From Psychrobacter sp. FDAARGOS_221 (GTDB taxonomy: Bacteria; Pseudomonadota; Gammaproteobacteria; Pseudomonadales; Moraxellaceae), in NCBI RefSeq assembly GCF_002313155.2, contig NZ_NWFK02000001.1, positions 496,001 to 560,000 on the forward strand: DNA of 64,000 nucleotides, given 5' to 3'. Below are positions 18,601 through 27,092 of the stretch, in pieces. Position numbers and translations under genes: made by a program. The notes beneath the pieces were generated by a model. That model was given only the letters and a program-made list of their open reading frames with translations. It searched no databases and was not told the origin of the DNA. Numbering within the stretch: the stretch's first letter is position 1; every line of letters starts with the position of its first letter.

Positions 18601-20967
18601 GTTATGGGTACTAGGATAATCTTTTAATTCTTCTAATTCAGAGAGCCAGCTTAAAGCTAGCTCTAATATCTTAGATGCAAATGCATTAATAACTTGTGGA
18701 GGATTTGAAGAATTTTCGAAATTGATGGTGAAATTTTGAAAAACAGTAAAGACATCGATAACTTTTGGGTATATATGTTCTGGCAACGAAGAAATATCTT
18801 CTAATATGAAACTAATAACTTGAAACCATAAGGTTAAGTCAGCGGGCCACGCAAGAGAGGTAGCAATCTTCATATCTTTAGAAGTAGCAAGTATCAATGG
18901 GTTTGGCTGAGTCTTCTCTGCTTGAAACCAGACCAAAAGCTTCTCATAGAGCGCGTAATCATTTTCAGCAAGCTTACCTCTAAATTGCTCATTGTATTTA
19001 GCTATGTTTGGATAACTAATTGCACCTAATAGCCATGCCCGCATCCACTGTGAACGGAGTGTTTTAAATTTTGGTTGCTCTATTTCTGTAGACCATTCAT
19101 CGTCTTTAAGCTTTTGCTGAGATAATAACTCCACAACTCTAGCTATAGCAGGAGGTTGACCAAACGCTTCAATTTGATCAAGCCATTCATCCTCGGCTTC
19201 AAATAAACTGTACAACAATGACCACTCAAAGAAGATATCATGAGCGAAATCTACTGTCGATTTTCTGTCGTTAATTCTAATGACACCATCACTGTTTAAT
19301 TCATCTAGTTCCAAGTTACTAGCAAGCGACCTTCTTTTGACAGATTGAGTAAGTTTTTTCACTTTATGCTCGGCTAAATCCAGCAAAGTGTTTTGTCTAT
19401 CTATAATTTTCTGACTTGTGGCACTGTACCCGCCACGTTTCCACCATTCGTGAATTAAATCCAGCTCAGTTTCCGGTGAAGTATTATCTGATAGACTTAG
19501 TGTAGATAGAATTTTTGCAAAGAATGGTGTTCTCACAACATGCTTTACATTTTCAGAAGGACTAAAAAGTAGCCTTCTTAAATTCGGAAATTGCTTTGCA
19601 AGAATATTAGCTTCATTATCATCTAATTTATCAACCGTCACACTACCAATCGAAGCTTGCTTTAGAACAGAGCCTAGCCACGTTCTCAATGGCTCTAACC
19701 CTGTCTCACGTAAAGTAACGACTATCTTCCACTCTGTTAATAATGGATCGTTTAGAATTAGTGTTATTAGCTCTTCAATAATTGGTCTATGCTCACTATC
19801 AACACGATCAATACCGTCAATGAACAAAATAGGCGTGCCTGCCGATTCAATTTCAACGAGTAGCTCTTTTAAGCTATGTGTTGTCGATATCCCTGAACCT
19901 TGAGCATATTGAACCCAGTTTTTACCAATAAGTTGATCAGATTTAAAAAACAGAACAAATGAGTTAGCTAAATATTCCTCAATTACCTGACGTAGCAAGG
20001 CGGACTTACCCGTGCCAGGCATACCTGTTATCTGAATAAATCGTTTATTATCAATCTCATCTGTAAATTTAGATTTTAAATTAGTCCTATCTAGTATAAA
20101 CCCATCAATATCACTTTGAATTTGATGGAGATAAGTATTTGTAAGCTCTTTTATGCTTAAAATTTGTTCCTCAAACGTTCTACCTTCTTTAAGTTGAACA
20201 ACTTTACTTAATTCATGGACTAACCGAACTCTATCAAACTGTCCTGCTTTTCCAGCAGATTCTCTTCCTAACTCATAAATATGAGACCAAACCAATACGG
20301 GTGATATATGACTGTTTATCGGTAGTTGTGATCGAATGTGTTTTTCTGCAACATGAGTGCCAACTTCGCCATCATGTAGAAAGTCAAATCGAACAATGAT
20401 GAAATGTTTTAGAAAATTGTGTTTTTGAGTAGGTGTTAATGGCGTTGAAGAGAACTCATCTAGTAGCTGATAAATGGTATTTCTAATTGATTGAATATTT
20501 GCACCAGCATTACCATTAGAGCTGAACCGCTGTTCAAAATGCTCAAAATCATTACTTTCAATGGCTATTTGACAAAGAAAGCCTAAATCACGAAATTTAG
20601 CTGAGGATATCTCACTAACCGCTACTCCATACTTATCTAAACCCTCATTAAAAGCAGAATCGTGATAACTGGTTAAGCTATCACGTATAACATCTCTAAA
20701 GTTTTTATTAGTGTCAGCAGAACTAATTGTTAGTTCACGTTTGATTTGCAAACTGGTCGTTCCAATTCGATCTGATGCGTCCCTCCATTTGACAATAACA
20801 TCATCTAAAGGGTAGCCAAAGTCTCTTTGCTGACTAGCCACATTTACCACTATACCATCGCATCCAGGCGCACTTGATTCAGCTAATAACGCAGTTAAAT
20901 AGTAAGCCATAACATGACCTTCATAGGTGAAACCATCACCACCTGCTAGTTCTGGGGACTGTGACAT
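15616..20967 (-). CDS. Avs-like STAND NTPase with N-terminal PD-(D/E)xK nuclease domain
   Basis: A 1783-residue single-gene protein. Residues 1-210 match the Cap4/DUF4297 nuclease pattern: GxxYxGHVMAYYLTALL, then PLDDVIVKW (Asp55/Asp56) and SLQIKRE (Gln74-x-Lys76) as the PD-(D/E)xK core. A P-loop NTPase follows with Walker A GMPGTGKS (315-322), Walker B ILFIDGID (380-387) and KIVVTLRE (414-421, likely sensor Arg). A winged-helix-like part lies near 540-620. The remaining about 1100 residues are helical and repeat-like with no recognised domain. This is the order found in Avs (AVAST) antiviral NTPases, where the C-terminal solenoid senses a phage protein and the nuclease then cuts DNA. Exact Avs type is not assignable by eye. 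It is adjacent to tRNA-Asp, with AT-rich codon use. Confidence 0.82.
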   Translation of the reverse strand: MSQSPELAGGDGFTYEGHVMAYYLTALLAESSAPGCDGIVVNVASQQRDFGYPLDDVIVKWRDASDRIGTTSLQIKRELTISSADTNKNFRDVIRDSLTSYHDSAFNEGLDKYGVAVSEISSAKFRDLGFLCQIAIESNDFEHFEQRFSSNGNAGANIQSIRNTIYQLLDEFSSTPLTPTQKHNFLKHFIIVRFDFLHDGEVGTHVAEKHIRSQLPINSHISPVLVWSHIYELGRESAGKAGQFDRVRLVHELSKVVQLKEGRTFEEQILSIKELTNTYLHQIQSDIDGFILDRTNLKSKFTDEIDNKRFIQITGMPGTGKSALLRQVIEEYLANSFVLFFKSDQLIGKNWVQYAQGSGISTTHSLKELLVEIESAGTPILFIDGIDRVDSEHRPIIEELITLILNDPLLTEWKIVVTLRETGLEPLRTWLGSVLKQASIGSVTVDKLDDNEANILAKQFPNLRRLLFSPSENVKHVVRTPFFAKILSTLSLSDNTSPETELDLIHEWWKRGGYSATSQKIIDRQNTLLDLAEHKVKKLTQSVKRRSLASNLELDELNSDGVIRINDRKSTVDFAHDIFFEWSLLYSLFEAEDEWLDQIEAFGQPPAIARVVELLSQQKLKDDEWSTEIEQPKFKTLRSQWMRAWLLGAISYPNIAKYNEQFRGKLAENDYALYEKLLVWFQAEKTQPNPLILATSKDMKIATSLAWPADLTLWFQVISFILEDISSLPEHIYPKVIDVFTVFQNFTINFENSSNPPQVINAFASKILELALSWLSELEELKDYPSTHNWQLIDDIREFKDALRNLIILSASSYPTFFETYLTRLLSLDEIPNELFKHIIQLSSLITTKHSNLIAEFCLKKALCELPLDKYARECEEQQRSQEYWTKLNNIPHDELTDKQKEMLQRRALFLSPFPNQSVTDSDWKSLALNSDFIGFYPSSPIKEPFYSLLKYAPDIGLKLIRKLSNHAIAAWKQLHQLSDEKMTPIPIELNFPWGAQTFWGNEKEYIWSRAYWANDILSSAFMTLEKWCFEQLEAGVDLEALIQRITQGHESVAILSIVSVLALERQHISKSTLPLVTNQKVLDLDYYRYTQDLGGSSAPLISYAGKHLTHKKDIGEIKEMYTKAGYQSCLSSLLTAFMFSEFSDEIKVRLNEFKNSLPYDFEDQFGSTEVTEKLLERAGFYAEYADETTYSVQPTENKNIVTISHHSPSLNSSKNRAEQKKSSDFLIFNNIAYWSQKSLLQGAIVEGYSIPSALGYIKEHDDSQLFEDSCGGWEYEAIYRRMKQNAISAVATMALCFREGLTDTDLKWAREIIDKVMSLPFNSYECSTADAQLMFHPKLFASNALVAEIRNDVDADYAKNHLLGLIVSPVNELSLLALNCCASLYDIDAKLSYSAIFLAISLCYNHFKYAIFNSEDRKKVNEKLLNLLATIDKYYESEEQYLKLPRCISPWIELEKEKYRPSANYYFDKSLVAIKWERSEEQWDTNFLAKVLKTLPTKKLIESEFNTEFLSFIDSLLAWTIELIEPSWAEEYDFRGDRNSLYEFMDALGNTISIFCGKLPYSETFDRFVQPILALQTEEGWELIQPLISYLSCHLYDEAEVPNDVIIILERCLERFLQEDEFDQNGYKLNRFDLYKQNTLESLMFTSIDTFKGAKRFANSDWSDIHLILPIIDKLVREAGWIGTVMQNFIKLCEYAKDHYPADIFADQLLTVISKPKLIGWQGSTLYARIADLVQFFAERDNPLDLATGQKLLRIIDWLIDQGDRRSASLQQSELFRSIRLN

Positions 20968-21418
20968 AAAGATTCCCTTCTATTATCAATAAAGATTTAT
21001 AAACTCAAAATAGGTTTATCAATTAGCTTTACGTGATCACCTGTTTCAATCTAAATTAGATCAGGATTTACTATTTGCACGTATTTTAACACTCAGGTAG
21101 CATATAATTAGTCTCGACTTGAGCCAAGCCGTCGAATGGCCAAATCTATTTGATTCTCATTGCTATTATCAAATCATAAATTTATTAGAATCGAATTTCC
21201 TTAATATCAAAGGCATCAAAACTCTATTCTTATAACTATAGTAATTATAATAATATAAAATTTCTTCCCTTAAATTATAATTAAACCCTTTATCTAATGC
21301 TTATATCCTAGTTTTGGCAAAAAGCTTTTTATTAGCTGGCATGGTTGATATTGGTATTTAAATCTACTTATTCGTTGTTTAATATTGAACAGCGATAATA
21401 CGAAATAATGCAACTAAA
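20968..21418. other. AT-rich gap upstream of the Avs-like gene
   Basis: A 451-base spacer, very AT-rich, between the Avs-like gene start and the GFA gene stop, both on the minus strand. It must hold the promoter of the large gene, but I see no hexamer pair good enough to name. No coding sequence, RNA or repeat is visible. Confidence 0.5.
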
Positions 21419-21856
21419 TTAATCACGACCCACCGAGAATATGGCAATATCATCATTTAAAGTACACCAATTTGCTTTAAACTTAGTATAAATCTGGGCG
21501 TTTATTGCTATAGGAAGCTCCTCATCAAATATCGCAATGGCTAATTCAATATCCTCAAATGGCGCACTCTTAACTCGAAACCCAATACTAGAACCACAGT
21601 TTGAGCAAAAAGTTCTAGTAGTACCATTTTCTGCAACATAATCTTTTAATTTTTTACGCCCTGCTAGCCACTTTAAACCTTTCACGGGAACCAACGTACC
21701 AAACGCCGCGCCATGGAACTTGCGACACATTGAGCAATGACAATTGGCAACGTTATCACTAAAGCCTGTCACACTAAATTGAACCTGATTGCAAAGACAT
21801 GAGCCTTGGTAAGTTTTCTGATTTTTTCGCTTGTTTTGACTATCATAATTTAGCAA
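21419..21856 (-). CDS. GFA/CENP-V fold zinc protein
   Basis: A 145-residue protein of the glutathione-dependent formaldehyde-activating family. Zinc-binding cysteines are in the family order: GSCLCNQVQF (about residue 19-28), NCHCSMCRKFHGAAFGT (about 38-54) and FCSNCGSSIGFR (about 83-94). Most relatives are uncharacterised despite the family name, so substrate is unknown. It overlaps the end of the upstream Gate-domain gene by 14 bases, implying translational coupling. The first 13 residues are hydrophilic and not conserved. Confidence 0.88.
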   Translation of the reverse strand: MLNYDSQNKRKNQKTYQGSCLCNQVQFSVTGFSDNVANCHCSMCRKFHGAAFGTLVPVKGLKWLAGRKKLKDYVAENGTTRTFCSNCGSSIGFRVKSAPFEDIELAIAIFDEELPIAINAQIYTKFKANWCTLNDDIAIFSVGRD

Positions 21857-22787
21857 CCTGAACTTTATCTTTATAGAAAAAACGGTCAGTGGTTTTAGCC
21901 AATAGGATTAATAGCACAACAGCGAATGCCACCCTACCAACCAAAATCACCCAAATATCCGCGCCGAGTAATAGGATAAGCAATGTATCCTCAATCAATG
22001 AGTGCATAATGGACAAACAGCTTAACGACATAAACAAATCTCTTTTACTATAAGACACTTCCCTCACTTTTTGAATAATAAGCCCACCACCGTATGATAA
22101 TCCTAGTAACAAACCTATAGTCGTCATTGGCGCAAGTTCGGGATTTTGACCTGTCAGACGTAAAAACGGCTCTAATCTGCGCGATAACCATCTGATAAAC
22201 CCAATACGCTCTAGCACATCCATGACAAAGTTTAGTGCCGTCAGGATGGCAAAAATCATAACTATAAGCTCGGCAATGCTTTGTAACCAATGTAGCCAAC
22301 TATCATCAGTTGAGGCTTCTGGTAACCAAGTGATGGTCACAGGGTCTTGCATTATATCGAAGAACTTAAATATAAAATTAGCACCAATACCATAGACAAT
22401 CGCGGAAAATAGCCGTAATGCTCCTGTGAATAATGCACTTGCCCCTGCAACTTTTACTACGGCTTGCTCAACAGGTATTGCATGGGCAAATAGCATCGCT
22501 GAGCCAAGAATACTCAGTTGTCCAACAGTGAGTCCATCTGAGGGTAATAAGGTCGCTAGTACGCCAATACCGCCATAGATGTTGGTTAATATCGTCACTG
22601 CCCAAATAAGCCCTGCCTCCCCTGGCAAGCCCATAGCAGACAACGGTATCGCTAAGATGCGACTTAACCAATCAGCAACGCCCGTCAATACCATAATCCG
22701 TGAAATAAACATCATCGGTACAATAATCTTTAATAAAAACCATGTGGTAAGGAGTGACTTTTTCAGTAAGGCTAGGATGTACGGCAT
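21843..22787 (-). CDS. Nucleoside-recognition (Gate) domain membrane protein
   Basis: A 314-residue inner-membrane protein with about eight hydrophobic segments in two similar halves. Each half resembles the Gate domain of nucleoside-transporter and spore-maturation-like proteins, for example ILTNIYGGIGVLATL in the first half and LLLGLSYGGGLIIQKV in the second. Substrate is unknown. It ends inside the GFA gene start, so the two probably form one transcript. It is divergent, by 78 bases, from the IS-interrupted HEPN-like gene. Confidence 0.8.
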   Translation of the reverse strand: MPYILALLKKSLLTTWFLLKIIVPMMFISRIMVLTGVADWLSRILAIPLSAMGLPGEAGLIWAVTILTNIYGGIGVLATLLPSDGLTVGQLSILGSAMLFAHAIPVEQAVVKVAGASALFTGALRLFSAIVYGIGANFIFKFFDIMQDPVTITWLPEASTDDSWLHWLQSIAELIVMIFAILTALNFVMDVLERIGFIRWLSRRLEPFLRLTGQNPELAPMTTIGLLLGLSYGGGLIIQKVREVSYSKRDLFMSLSCLSIMHSLIEDTLLILLLGADIWVILVGRVAFAVVLLILLAKTTDRFFYKDKVQVAKL

Positions 22788-22865
22788 TTGGTTTGACCTT
22801 TGTTGTAAACTTAGTTAAGAAAATATAGCTTTCCAATAATTCAATTCACTATCTAGGAGACGCAT

Positions 22866-23402
22866 TTGGAAAATAATAATTCAGTAAATGAGATTCAGGC
22901 TGTACAGGCTTGTTTAGATGATGCAGTTGCTTTTAGGGATATGATGCTAGAATTACAAAGTCTTCCAACTCATACGTCTAATTTAATTAGTCCTGGTTAT
23001 CTCTCAGAATCAGCGATGTTTATTGTTGAAAGTTATGAGTGCTTAAAGAAAGTTACACCAGATATAGCAAATATATGTGACCCTACTTTAGTCAATGAAT
23101 TAAGAATTATGAGACATCGTACTAAATTACTTGAATCTCAAAAAGACATAAAAAAGGTTATTAACATCCTATCAGAAATTGAGATTGAGCAGGTTAAGCA
23201 GTATAGAGGAGCCTATACAGGGTTTTTTGCTCCTATATTGGATTTAATGAGATCAGATATAGGTTTAACTAAATGTAACAAACATATAATCACAACAACG
23301 CATTCGACAATGTATTTTCTATCTCTTGATGTTATCAACAACCCTAAACACCTCATAGATTTATCGACTAAAATAGGTGAATATGTCGAAACGTTGGTGT
23401 AA
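22866..23402 (+). pseudogene. 5' part of IS-interrupted HEPN-motif gene
   Basis: The TTG start at 22866 is supported by AGGAGA five bases upstream. The reading frame runs 177 codons to the IS insertion at 23398 and stops two codons later in IS sequence. The N-terminal part is helical and acidic with no recognised domain. Removing the IS (23398-24585) and one copy of the TTGG target duplication joins this frame exactly to 24590-25191, restoring a 377-residue protein. I do not recognise the family of this half. Confidence 0.85.
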
Positions 23403-23468
23403 CTATCCCCTAAAATAACACAGCTCAAACGTAGAATTTCTTATAAAATACCCATAAGGAGTTTTAAT

Positions 23469-23729
23469 ATGAGCAAACGAATGACTGAGACCCAAATAGT
23501 ATCCATTTTAAAAGAAGCAGAAGCAGGAATACCTGCTAAAGAGCTGTGCCGTAAGTACGGAATTGCTAATTCGACTTTCTATAAATGGCGTTCCAAGTAT
23601 GGAGGCATGGAAGCCTCTGATGTTAAGCGACTAAAAGAGCTTGAAGAAGAAAACCGTAGGCTTAAACAGATGTATGCTGATTTAAGCCTCAAAGCGCAAA
23701 TGCAGGAAGATATCATAAAAAAGCTATAG
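23469..23729 (+). CDS. IS3-family transposase OrfA
   Basis: An 86-residue protein: helix-turn-helix (MTETQIVSILKEAEAG, then ELCRKYGIANSTFYKWR) followed by a leucine-zipper coiled coil rich in E/L/K. This is the DNA-binding, multimerising half of an IS3 transposase. AAGGAG precedes the ATG. The slippery run AAAAAAG at 23717-23723, just before the stop, should give a -1 frameshift into OrfB. Confidence 0.95.
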   Translation: MSKRMTETQIVSILKEAEAGIPAKELCRKYGIANSTFYKWRSKYGGMEASDVKRLKELEEENRRLKQMYADLSLKAQMQEDIIKKL

Positions 23730-23764
23730 CGCCTGCTTGTGAGCGCAAAGTCTGGGCTCAAGAA

Positions 23765-24544
23765 TTGCAGGCGCAGTATGGTGTCAGTATTGCATCGAGC
23801 TGTCAGGTGGTCTGTATGAGTCGAACCGCTTATTACTATAAGCCTAAGCTATCTGATGATAGTGAGATTATTGATGTCTTAAATGAACTAACAGATAAGC
23901 ACAATCGTTGGGGTTTCCCAAAGTGTTTTAAGCGTATACGCAAGCTTGGCTATTCATGGAATCATAAACGAGTACACCGTGTTTATAAAGCTTTAAACTT
24001 AAACCTACGCCGTAAGTCTAAAAGACGGCTACCAACACGTAACCCCCAGCCGTTAAGTGTGCCAAACGCATTGGGTCATACTTGGTCTATGGACTTTATG
24101 AGCGATAAGCTGCACAATAATATTCGCTTTCGAACCTTTAATGTGATTGATGATTACAACCGCGAAATACTCGGCATTGATATTGGTACCAGCATTCCCT
24201 CACTCCGAGTGATTCGCTACCTTGACCAGTTAGCCGAGTGGCATGGTTATCCTAAGCAAATTCGTGTGGATAATGGTAGTGAGTTCACCTCTAAAGTGTT
24301 TACTGATTGGGCAACGGCTCACGGTATCTATATTGACTATATTGAGCCTGGCTGTCCTTATCAGAATGCTTATATTGAACGGTTTAATCGTAGTTACCGC
24401 AATGAGGTTTTGGATTGTTATTTATTCAATGATTTAAATGAAGTCAGTCAACTGACTGAGGAGTGGATCACGGTTTATAACACCGAAAGACCCCATGATT
24501 CACTTAATGATATGACACCTGCCCAGTATAGACAGGTGGCTTAA
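23765..24544 (+). CDS. IS3-family transposase OrfB (DDE integrase core)
   Basis: The catalytic half of the transposase. After an HTH_21-like segment (HNRWGFPKCFKRIRKLGYS), the rve core shows the DDE residues: Asp in WSMDFMS, Asp in RVDNGSEFTS, and Glu in NAYIERFNRSY. The frame is open back to the A6G slip at 23717-23723, so the active form is expected to be an OrfAB fusion. The TTG at 23765 is only the first plausible separate start. Confidence 0.93.
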   Translation: MQAQYGVSIASSCQVVCMSRTAYYYKPKLSDDSEIIDVLNELTDKHNRWGFPKCFKRIRKLGYSWNHKRVHRVYKALNLNLRRKSKRRLPTRNPQPLSVPNALGHTWSMDFMSDKLHNNIRFRTFNVIDDYNREILGIDIGTSIPSLRVIRYLDQLAEWHGYPKQIRVDNGSEFTSKVFTDWATAHGIYIDYIEPGCPYQNAYIERFNRSYRNEVLDCYLFNDLNEVSQLTEEWITVYNTERPHDSLNDMTPAQYRQVA

Positions 24545-24585
24545 TTATTCTACGATGATGTTGTGTTAAGAATGGGGTATTTACA

Positions 24586-25191
24586 TTGGCTAGTCTAAAT
24601 GGTTCTACACACGAACTATCCATTAGGAAAAACATATTCCTAGCAAATAGCGAATATAAAATGTTCGATGTTAAGTCAAAGAAAATTACTAAACTAAGCA
24701 AGTTCAGTGATGACAACAAGGAATATGCGAAAGCTCTTTTATTAATCCTTGCTCGACTAAACTTCACCAAGCTTGTTACATCGAGAGCTTTGCCTAAAAA
24801 CAGTCATGCTTTACTCAGAACTAAATTTATTAACGTATTTCACGCAGTTTCTTCTTTAAATATTTTACAGGCTATAATCAGAAAACAAGGCTCATCAGAA
24901 TTAGAGAATGCTTTTTTTAAAGCGGTGTGTGGCGAAGAAAATGTAAAGTGGATAAACAAACAGGCTTCATTACGTAATTTCTTAACCCATTATTTATTAG
25001 ATAATAAACAACTAAAGAGAATGAAACCGTTATTTACTCGTGAAGATGCAATATATGTTTTAAGTGGAGGGGTTTCTATGGCGACTATAGAGCAAAGACT
25101 AGATATAGCTATAGAAAACATAACGACTCACATAGAAAGATTCTTCAATCTGGAAGAAGAGTCTTTTTGGCTCCATAAAGTCGATCCTTAA
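24586..25191 (+). pseudogene. 3' part of IS-interrupted HEPN-motif gene
   Basis: The frame from the IS edge codes for about 200 residues and ends at 25191. It is the continuation of the 22866 gene and is not expected to be translated on its own, since no ribosome site lies at the IS junction. Near its middle, KQASLRNFLTHYLLDN holds RNFLTH, an exact RNxxxH motif in a helical setting. This is the catalytic signature of HEPN ribonucleases found in abortive-infection and toxin systems. The HEPN assignment rests on this motif and helical context only. Confidence 0.8.
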
Positions 25192-25438
25192 TTATGAGCT
25201 GTAAACTTGACCTTGGGAGCGGTTTAGCCCCGATTGAAGCGGATATACTGGCGATTTAAGTAGGTTGTGATGGCTTGGTTTTGGCGTGGCATGGCGTTTA
25301 GCCAATTACACACCAAACCTTAGCCCTCGCCCTGCTTAAGACGACAGATAGTAGTGCAAAGCGAGATTGGCTACCAATATTATCTAATCTCTTGATTATA
25401 CTTTAACCTTCATTTCCTATTTTCTATCTGCTTTTCCT
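25192..25438. repeat. GC-richer intergenic segment, possible dispersed repeat
   Basis: Between two converging broken genes. The part from about 25210 to 25370 is clearly richer in G+C than its surroundings, contains short hairpins (TGGCGTTTAGCCA) and has no open frame. Its abrupt composition change suggests a repeat or remnant. I cannot identify it. Confidence 0.35.
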
Positions 25439-25904
25439 CTAACTGCTTTCTCTCCTTCTATAACTTCTTTTTCCCCCACCCACCCTATCTAAATACGCCC
25501 GTAACCAAATCAAAAATGCTTTGGTGGTTGTGCCAACGTTTAATCGAATGTGCGTTTTAAACTTGCCACTGGGTGAGAAAAGATGTCCTGGGGCGACGTG
25601 CCAGCCATCGTCAACAGCGTCTTCGGCAAGTGTGGCACTGTCCACACCGACGTCTAACCATAAAAATAAGCTTAGCTCATTGATGCTTTTGTCTTTGTAG
25701 TGCTGATTGTCATAGTTAAAGTTTAGCTCGTTCAGCCAAACCACCAGTTGGCGGTGGGTTTGCCTAATGAGGCTTTGCATTTTGCGGATGTGCCGAGGGT
25801 AACTGCTGTCTTGCCACATGTTAGTAATGATACGCTCATTAAGCTCGGAGCAAGCGGTGATGGAGAGCATCTTTTGGCGTAGGATGTCCTCAAGTAAATG
25901 CTCT
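25439..25904 (-). pseudogene. 3' part of IS-interrupted MocR-family regulator
   Basis: The last 153 codons of the MocR gene, from the IS edge to the stop at 25439. It corresponds to the end of the fold-type-I aminotransferase-like domain (EHLLEDILRQKML, then FSPSGKFKTHIRLNVG). Its frame joins exactly to 27093-28265 once the IS and one AGAG/CTCT duplication are removed, giving a 544-residue protein. The M of an apparent separate start lies inside the IS end. Confidence 0.88.
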
Positions 25905-25945
25905 TGTAAATACCCCATTCTTAACACAACATCATCGTAGAATAA

Positions 25946-26725
25946 TTAAGCCACCTGTCTATACTGGGCAGGTGTCATATCATTAAGTGAATCATGGGGT
26001 CTTTCGGTGTTATAAACCGTGATCCACTCCTCAGTCAGTTGACTGACTTCATTTAAATCATTGAATAAATAACAATCCAAAACCTCATTGCGGTAACTAC
26101 GATTAAACCGTTCAATATAAGCATTCTGATAAGGACAGCCAGGCTCAATATAGTCAATATAGATACCGTGAGCCGTTGCCCAATCAGTAAACACTTTAGA
26201 GGTGAACTCACTACCATTATCCACACGAATTTGCTTAGGATAACCATGCCACTCGGCTAACTGGTCAAGGTAGCGAATCACTCGGAGTGAGGGAATGCTG
26301 GTACCAATATCAATGCCGAGTATTTCGCGGTTGTAATCATCAATCACATTAAAGGTTCGAAAGCGAATATTATTGTGCAGCTTATCGCTCATAAAGTCCA
26401 TAGACCAAGTATGACCCAATGCGTTTGGCACACTTAACGGCTGGGGGTTACGTGTTGGTAGCCGTCTTTTAGACTTACGGCGTAGGTTTAAGTTTAAAGC
26501 TTTATAAACACGGTGTACTCGTTTATGATTCCATGAATAGCCAAGCTTGCGTATACGCTTAAAACACTTTGGGAAACCCCAACGATTGTGCTTATCTGTT
26601 AGTTCATTTAAGACATCAATAATCTCACTATCATCAGATAGCTTAGGCTTATAGTAATAAGCGGTTCGACTCATACAGACCACCTGACAGCTCGATGCAA
26701 TACTGACACCATACTGCGCCTGCAA
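25946..26725 (-). CDS. IS3-family transposase OrfB, right copy
   Basis: Same 259-residue DDE integrase-core product as at 23765-24544, with WSMDFMS, RVDNGSEF and AYIERF intact. It is expected to be made as an OrfAB fusion through the A6G slip. Confidence 0.93.
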   Translation of the reverse strand: MQAQYGVSIASSCQVVCMSRTAYYYKPKLSDDSEIIDVLNELTDKHNRWGFPKCFKRIRKLGYSWNHKRVHRVYKALNLNLRRKSKRRLPTRNPQPLSVPNALGHTWSMDFMSDKLHNNIRFRTFNVIDDYNREILGIDIGTSIPSLRVIRYLDQLAEWHGYPKQIRVDNGSEFTSKVFTDWATAHGIYIDYIEPGCPYQNAYIERFNRSYRNEVLDCYLFNDLNEVSQLTEEWITVYNTERPHDSLNDMTPAQYRQVA

Positions 26726-26760
26726 TTCTTGAGCCCAGACTTTGCGCTCACAAGCAGGCG

Positions 26761-27021
26761 CTATAGCTTTTTTATGATATCTTCCTGCATTTGCGCTTTG
26801 AGGCTTAAATCAGCATACATCTGTTTAAGCCTACGGTTTTCTTCTTCAAGCTCTTTTAGTCGCTTAACATCAGAGGCTTCCATGCCTCCATACTTGGAAC
26901 GCCATTTATAGAAAGTCGAATTAGCAATTCCGTACTTACGGCACAGCTCTTTAGCAGGTATTCCTGCTTCTGCTTCTTTTAAAATGGATACTATTTGGGT
27001 CTCAGTCATTCGTTTGCTCAT
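26761..27021 (-). CDS. IS3-family transposase OrfA, right copy
   Basis: Same 86-residue helix-turn-helix plus coiled-coil product as at 23469-23729, with the slippery run conserved before its stop. Confidence 0.95.
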   Translation of the reverse strand: MSKRMTETQIVSILKEAEAGIPAKELCRKYGIANSTFYKWRSKYGGMEASDVKRLKELEEENRRLKQMYADLSLKAQMQEDIIKKL

Positions 27022-27092
27022 ATTAAAACTCCTTATGGGTATTTTATAAGAAATTCTACGTTTGAGCTGTGTTATTTTAGGGGATAGTTACA

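Larger units (their letters stand above)
23398..24585 (+). mobile_element. IS3-family insertion sequence, left copy (IS407-like)
   Basis: A 1188-base element. Ends are TGTAACTATCCCC on the left and GGGGTATTTACA on the right, imperfect inverted repeats ending TG..CA. It is flanked by the 4-base direct repeat TTGG (23394-23397 and 24586-24589), a duplication size typical of the IS407 group. It encodes OrfA and OrfB with a slippery A6G. It appears intact and is the inverted twin of 25905-27092. Confidence 0.95.
25905..27092 (-). mobile_element. IS3-family insertion sequence, right copy (inverted)
   Basis: 1188 bases, the same length as the left copy, with identical OrfA and OrfB products, in opposite orientation. 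It is flanked by its own 4-base duplication CTCT (25901-25904 and 27093-27096). Matching duplications on both sides of each copy mean two separate insertions, without later inversion between them. Confidence 0.95.

Noticed and set aside
23398..27092. Composite transposon carrying a cargo between the two IS copies
   Set aside because: Each IS has its own matching 4-base duplication and the inner DNA is simply the remaining parts of the two interrupted genes, so the pair did not arrive as one unit.
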